From Neorhizobium sp. UBA7851 (GTDB taxonomy: Bacteria > Pseudomonadota > Alphaproteobacteria > Rhizobiales > Rhizobiaceae), in NCBI GenBank assembly GCA_002500765.1, contig DLSX01000166.1, forward strand, positions 1 through 7,353: a stretch of 7,353 bases of DNA, written 5' to 3'. The notes under the pieces are model-generated. The model saw only the letters and a program-made list of their open reading frames with translations. It made no database searches and was not told where the DNA came from. Position 1 is the first letter of the stretch, and every line of letters begins with the position of its first letter. The position numbers and the translations under genes were made by a program. Shown here piece by piece: positions 4,772-7,353 of the stretch.

Positions 4772-6592
4772 ATGAGCACCGATCGCACGCCCCTTGACCA
4801 TATCCGCAATTTCTCCATCGTCGCACATATCGACCATGGCAAGTCGACACTCGCCGACCGTCTGATCCAGACGACAGGCGGCCTTGCCGAACGCGACATG
4901 TCCGAGCAGGTTCTCGACTCGATGGATATCGAGCGCGAACGCGGCATCACCATCAAGGCCCAGACGGTGCGCCTGCACTACAAGGCCAAGGACGGCGAGA
5001 CCTATGTGCTGAACCTGATCGACACGCCCGGCCATGTCGACTTCGCCTATGAAGTCTCGCGTTCGCTGTCGGCCTGCGAAGGTTCGCTTCTGGTCGTCGA
5101 CGCCTCACAGGGCGTTGAAGCCCAGACGCTCGCCAACGTCTATCAGGCGATCGACAACGACCACGAGATCGTCACCGTTCTCAACAAGATCGACCTTCCG
5201 GCGGCCGAACCGGACCGGATCAAGGAACAGATCGAAGAAGTGATCGGCATCGACGCTTCCCAGGCCGTGCTGATCTCGGCAAAAACCGGCCTCGGCATTC
5301 CCGACGTGCTGGAAGCCATCGTCCACCAGTTGCCGCCGCCAAAGAGCGAAGCCGGCGAAAAGGGGCCGCTGAAAGCCCTGCTGGTCGACAGCTGGTACGA
5401 TACCTATCTCGGCGTCATGGTTCTGGTGCGCATTCTCGATGGCGTCTTGTCCAAGGGCATGACCATCCGCATGATGGGCACGGACGCAAAGTATCAGGTC
5501 GAGCGTGTCGGCGTGCTGACCCCGAAGATGCTGGCAGTCGACAGCCTCGGCCCGGGCGAGATCGGCTTCTTCACCGGCTCGATCAAGGAAGTGGCCGATA
5601 CCCGCGTCGGCGACACGATCACCGAAGACAAGAAGCCGACGGCAAACGCCCTGCCGGGCTTCAAGCCGGCCCAGCCCGTCGTGTTCTGCGGCCTCTTCCC
5701 GGTCGATGCGGCCGATTTCGAAGACCTGCGTGCCGCGATGGGCAAGCTGCGCCTGAACGACGCCTCTTTCTCCTTCGAAATGGAATCGTCCGCCGCTCTC
5801 GGCTTCGGCTTCCGCTGCGGCTTCCTCGGCCTGCTTCATCTGGAAATCATCCAGGAGCGCCTGGAACGCGAGTTCGACCTCGATCTCATCGCAACCGCGC
5901 CTTCGGTCGTCTATCAGCTGACCATGACCGACGGTTCGGAACGCGAGCTGCACAATCCGGCCGACATGCCGGACGTCGTCAAGATCGGTGAAATCCGCGA
6001 ACCGTGGATCAAGGCGACCATCCTGACGCCAGACGATTATCTCGGCGGCATCCTGAAACTCTGCCAGGACCGTCGCGGCATCCAGACGGAACTCACCTAT
6101 GTCGGCAAGCGCGCCATGCTCACCTATGAGCTGCCGCTCAACGAAGTCGTGTTCGATTTCTACGATCGCCTGAAGTCGATCTCCAAGGGCTATGCCTCGT
6201 TCGACTACCATCTCGACACCTATCGCGAGGGCAACCTCGTGAAGATGTCGATCATGGTCAACGGCGAGCCCGTGGACGCGCTCTCGATGCTGGTTCACCG
6301 CTCGGCTGCCGAAAAGCGCGGCCGTGACATGGTGGAAAAGCTCAAGGACCTGATCCCGCGGCACATGTTCAAGATCCCGATCCAGGCCGCGATCGGCGGC
6401 AACGTGATTGCCCGCGAGACCATCTCGGCGATGCGCAAGGACGTGACCGCCAAGTGCTACGGCGGCGACGCCACGCGTAAGCGCAAACTTCTGGAAAAGC
6501 AGAAGGAAGGCAAGAAGCGCATGCGCCAGTTCGGCAAGGTCGACATCCCGCAGGAAGCGTTCATCGCAGCCTTGAAGATGAAAGACGATTGA
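4772..6592 (+). CDS. lepA: Elongation factor 4 (LepA), ribosomal back-translocase GTPase
   Basis: Translational GTPase that acts on the ribosome; proposed roles are back-translocation and help in 30S biogenesis. It has 606 residues, the normal LepA length. The G domain is complete: G1 AHIDHGKST (18-26), G2 RGIT (57-60), G3 DTPGH with catalytic His88 (84-88), G4 NKID (138-141) and G5 SAK (169-171). SMDIERERGITIKAQTVRL is a LepA hallmark. Domain II, the EF-G-like domains III and V, and the LepA-specific C-terminal domain follow. The last contains the diagnostic YGGDATRKRKLLEKQKEGKKRMR near the end. ATG 4772 fits the family N-terminus (TPLDHIRNFSIVAHIDHGKST). An in-frame TTG at 4736 would add 12 atypical residues and overlap the candidate promoter. 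No Shine-Dalgarno sequence is visible. lepB does not follow, unlike in enterobacteria; the gene ends in its own strong terminator. Confidence 0.98.
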   Translation: MSTDRTPLDHIRNFSIVAHIDHGKSTLADRLIQTTGGLAERDMSEQVLDSMDIERERGITIKAQTVRLHYKAKDGETYVLNLIDTPGHVDFAYEVSRSLSACEGSLLVVDASQGVEAQTLANVYQAIDNDHEIVTVLNKIDLPAAEPDRIKEQIEEVIGIDASQAVLISAKTGLGIPDVLEAIVHQLPPPKSEAGEKGPLKALLVDSWYDTYLGVMVLVRILDGVLSKGMTIRMMGTDAKYQVERVGVLTPKMLAVDSLGPGEIGFFTGSIKEVADTRVGDTITEDKKPTANALPGFKPAQPVVFCGLFPVDAADFEDLRAAMGKLRLNDASFSFEMESSAALGFGFRCGFLGLLHLEIIQERLEREFDLDLIATAPSVVYQLTMTDGSERELHNPADMPDVVKIGEIREPWIKATILTPDDYLGGILKLCQDRRGIQTELTYVGKRAMLTYELPLNEVVFDFYDRLKSISKGYASFDYHLDTYREGNLVKMSIMVNGEPVDALSMLVHRSAAEKRGRDMVEKLKDLIPRHMFKIPIQAAIGGNVIARETISAMRKDVTAKCYGGDATRKRKLLEKQKEGKKRMRQFGKVDIPQEAFIAALKMKDD

Positions 6593-6596
6593 TCAG

Positions 6597-6621
6597 AAAA
6601 GGCGCCGAGAGGCGCCTTTTT
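6597..6621 (+). terminator. Intrinsic terminator of lepA
   Basis: GGCGCC (6601-6606), loop GAGA, GGCGCC (6611-6616) followed by five T (6617-6621). The preceding AAAA (6597-6600) pairs with the T-run to make a 10-bp stem. It starts 4 bases after the lepA stop. It is a textbook Rho-independent terminator and would partly work in the reverse direction too. Confidence 0.95.
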
Positions 6622-6651
6622 CATTGCGCCCGCGCGAAATTGCCGCTTTTC

Positions 6652-6670
6652 CGGCCGATCCGTTCGGCCG
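6652..6670. promoter_or_regulatory. 7-bp stem-loop, possible operator or secondary hairpin
   Basis: CGGCCGA (6652-6658) and TCGGCCG (6664-6670) pair perfectly around TCCGT. It lies between the lepA terminator and the oxidoreductase gene. No T-run follows in either direction, so a second terminator is not well supported. An operator for the downstream gene is possible but unproven. Confidence 0.3.
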
Positions 6671-6675
6671 CCTTC

Positions 6676-6693
6676 CGTCCTTGATCGTCCTTG
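6676..6693 (+). repeat. Tandem CGTCCTTG repeats, one helical turn apart
   Basis: CGTCCTTG at 6676-6683 and 6686-6693 have a 10-bp period, so both copies face the same side of the helix. They lie 54 bases upstream of the oxidoreductase start. The first copy contributes a TTGATC (6681-6686) that could serve as a -35, with a poor TACGAG (6704-6709) 17 bases later. This would suit an activator-dependent promoter, but only the repeat itself is directly seen. Confidence 0.3.
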
Positions 6694-6746
6694 GCCGACT
6701 GGCTACGAGTGGATGACATCGCATCCAGACACTCAAGGCCCAAGAC

Positions 6747-7353
6747 ATGCCATCCTTCCCTTTTTCCGAAGCAGACCCTGTCCAGTTTCCCGGGCCGATG
6801 CCCAAAAGCACGGATGTGGTGATCATCGGCGGGGGTGTGATCGGGGTCACCACCGCGCTTTATCTGGCGGACAAGGGTGTACAGGTCACGCTTGTCGAAA
6901 AGGGGCGGATCGCGGCGGAGCAGTCTTCGCGCAACTGGGGTTGGATCCGCAAGCAGGGGCGCGATGCGGATGAGCTGCCGATCGTCATCGAAGCCTGCCG
7001 GCTGTGGCAAGAGCTGGCGGCGGAATGCGGCGAGGATATCGGTCTCAAACAGACCGGCGTCACCTATCTGGCGAATTCGGACAAGGACATGACCGCGTTC
7101 GAGGCGTTTTTGAAGATCGCCGCACCTCACGGCATCGACACGCATCTCGTCAGTGCGGCCGAAACGGAAACACTCATTCCCGGCATGGCGCGTAATTTTC
7201 ATGGTGCGCTGACCACGCCGTCCGACATGCGGGCGGAGCCCTGGGTCGCGGTTCCGGCACTCGCCCGGCTTGCCGTCCGCAAGGGCGCCGTGATCGTCGA
7301 AAACTGCGCTGCCCGCAGCCTCGACATTTCGGCGGGCAAGGTCAGCGGCGTGA
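6747..7353 (+). CDS. FAD-dependent oxidoreductase, DAO family (N-terminal part)
   Basis: The frame is open from ATG 6747 to the right edge (202 full codons) and continues outside. After a polar 20-residue lead comes the FAD-binding Rossmann unit DVVIIGGGVIGVTTALYLADKGVQVTLVEKG (23-53). This holds G28-x-G30-x-x-G33 and ends with Glu51, which binds the ADP ribose. QSSRNWGWIRKQGRD (59-73) is typical of the DadA/glycine-oxidase-like DAO family, where this region contacts the flavin. TGVTYLANSD (103-112) and the following helical part fit its substrate domain. Such enzymes oxidise secondary or primary amines, often D-amino acids, sarcosine-like compounds or opine-type products. The substrate cannot be fixed from this part. 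AAGG at 6735-6738, 8 bases before the ATG, is an acceptable ribosome site. Met18 (6798) is a less likely start because it has no such site. The strong terminator upstream makes it a separate transcript from lepA. Confidence 0.85.
   Translation, partial: MPSFPFSEADPVQFPGPMPKSTDVVIIGGGVIGVTTALYLADKGVQVTLVEKGRIAAEQSSRNWGWIRKQGRDADELPIVIEACRLWQELAAECGEDIGLKQTGVTYLANSDKDMTAFEAFLKIAAPHGIDTHLVSAAETETLIPGMARNFHGALTTPSDMRAEPWVAVPALARLAVRKGAVIVENCAARSLDISAGKVSGV

Noticed and set aside
5105..6364. 419-residue open frame on the minus strand opposite lepA
   Set aside because: It is antisense to a perfectly conserved gene in a GC-rich genome. Its protein is Arg/Asp/His-rich without any recognisable domain, as expected for a codon-bias shadow.
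6601..6621. Regulatory RNA after lepA
   Set aside because: The short GC hairpin and T-run are fully explained by an intrinsic terminator 4 bases after the stop codon.

Overview
This looks like an ordinary chromosomal stretch from an alphaproteobacterium, most likely Rhizobiaceae (Rhizobium/Agrobacterium/Neorhizobium type). The reasons are high GC with strong third-position G/C bias, a LepA of alphaproteobacterial character, and promoter-like elements resembling the rhizobial CTTGAC/CTATAT consensus. No database search was possible, so genus is an inference.

Layout: (1) 2-229 (+) is the C-terminal end of an MFS transporter, closed by a clear hairpin (245-268). (2) 305-916 (+) is a HAD-family hydrolase. 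(3) 1022-2092 (+) is a secreted alpha/beta hydrolase of the PAF-acetylhydrolase/dienelactone-hydrolase type, preceded by a 16-bp inverted repeat. (4) 3243-2668 and 2649-2128 (-) form a two-gene operon of an XRE-cupin regulator and a GNAT acetyltransferase. It ends in a hairpin (2101-2127) shared with the convergent hydrolase. (5) 3401-4678 (+), divergent from that operon, is a complete 12-TM MFS transporter, YcaD-like. (6) 4772-6592 (+) is lepA (elongation factor 4), ending in a textbook intrinsic terminator (6597-6621). (7) 6747 to the window end (+) is the N-terminal 202 residues of an FAD-dependent DAO-family oxidoreductase.

The most suggestive unit is the divergent cluster at 2128-4678: a ligand-sensing type regulator, an acetyltransferase and an exporter-type permease share one 157-bp control region. 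In that region a TCCATTAT/ATAATGGA inverted repeat, two TGGAG repeats, a perfect TATAAT and a CTTGAC box overlap the regulator's start. This is compatible with a small autoregulated detoxification or efflux module, but the substrate is unknown.

lepA and the regulator both lack a recognisable Shine-Dalgarno sequence, and both have promoter-like boxes placed so that the transcript would begin at or within a few bases of the start codon. No mobile element, CRISPR array, tRNA or rRNA was seen, and I found no convincing evidence of a wholly new system.
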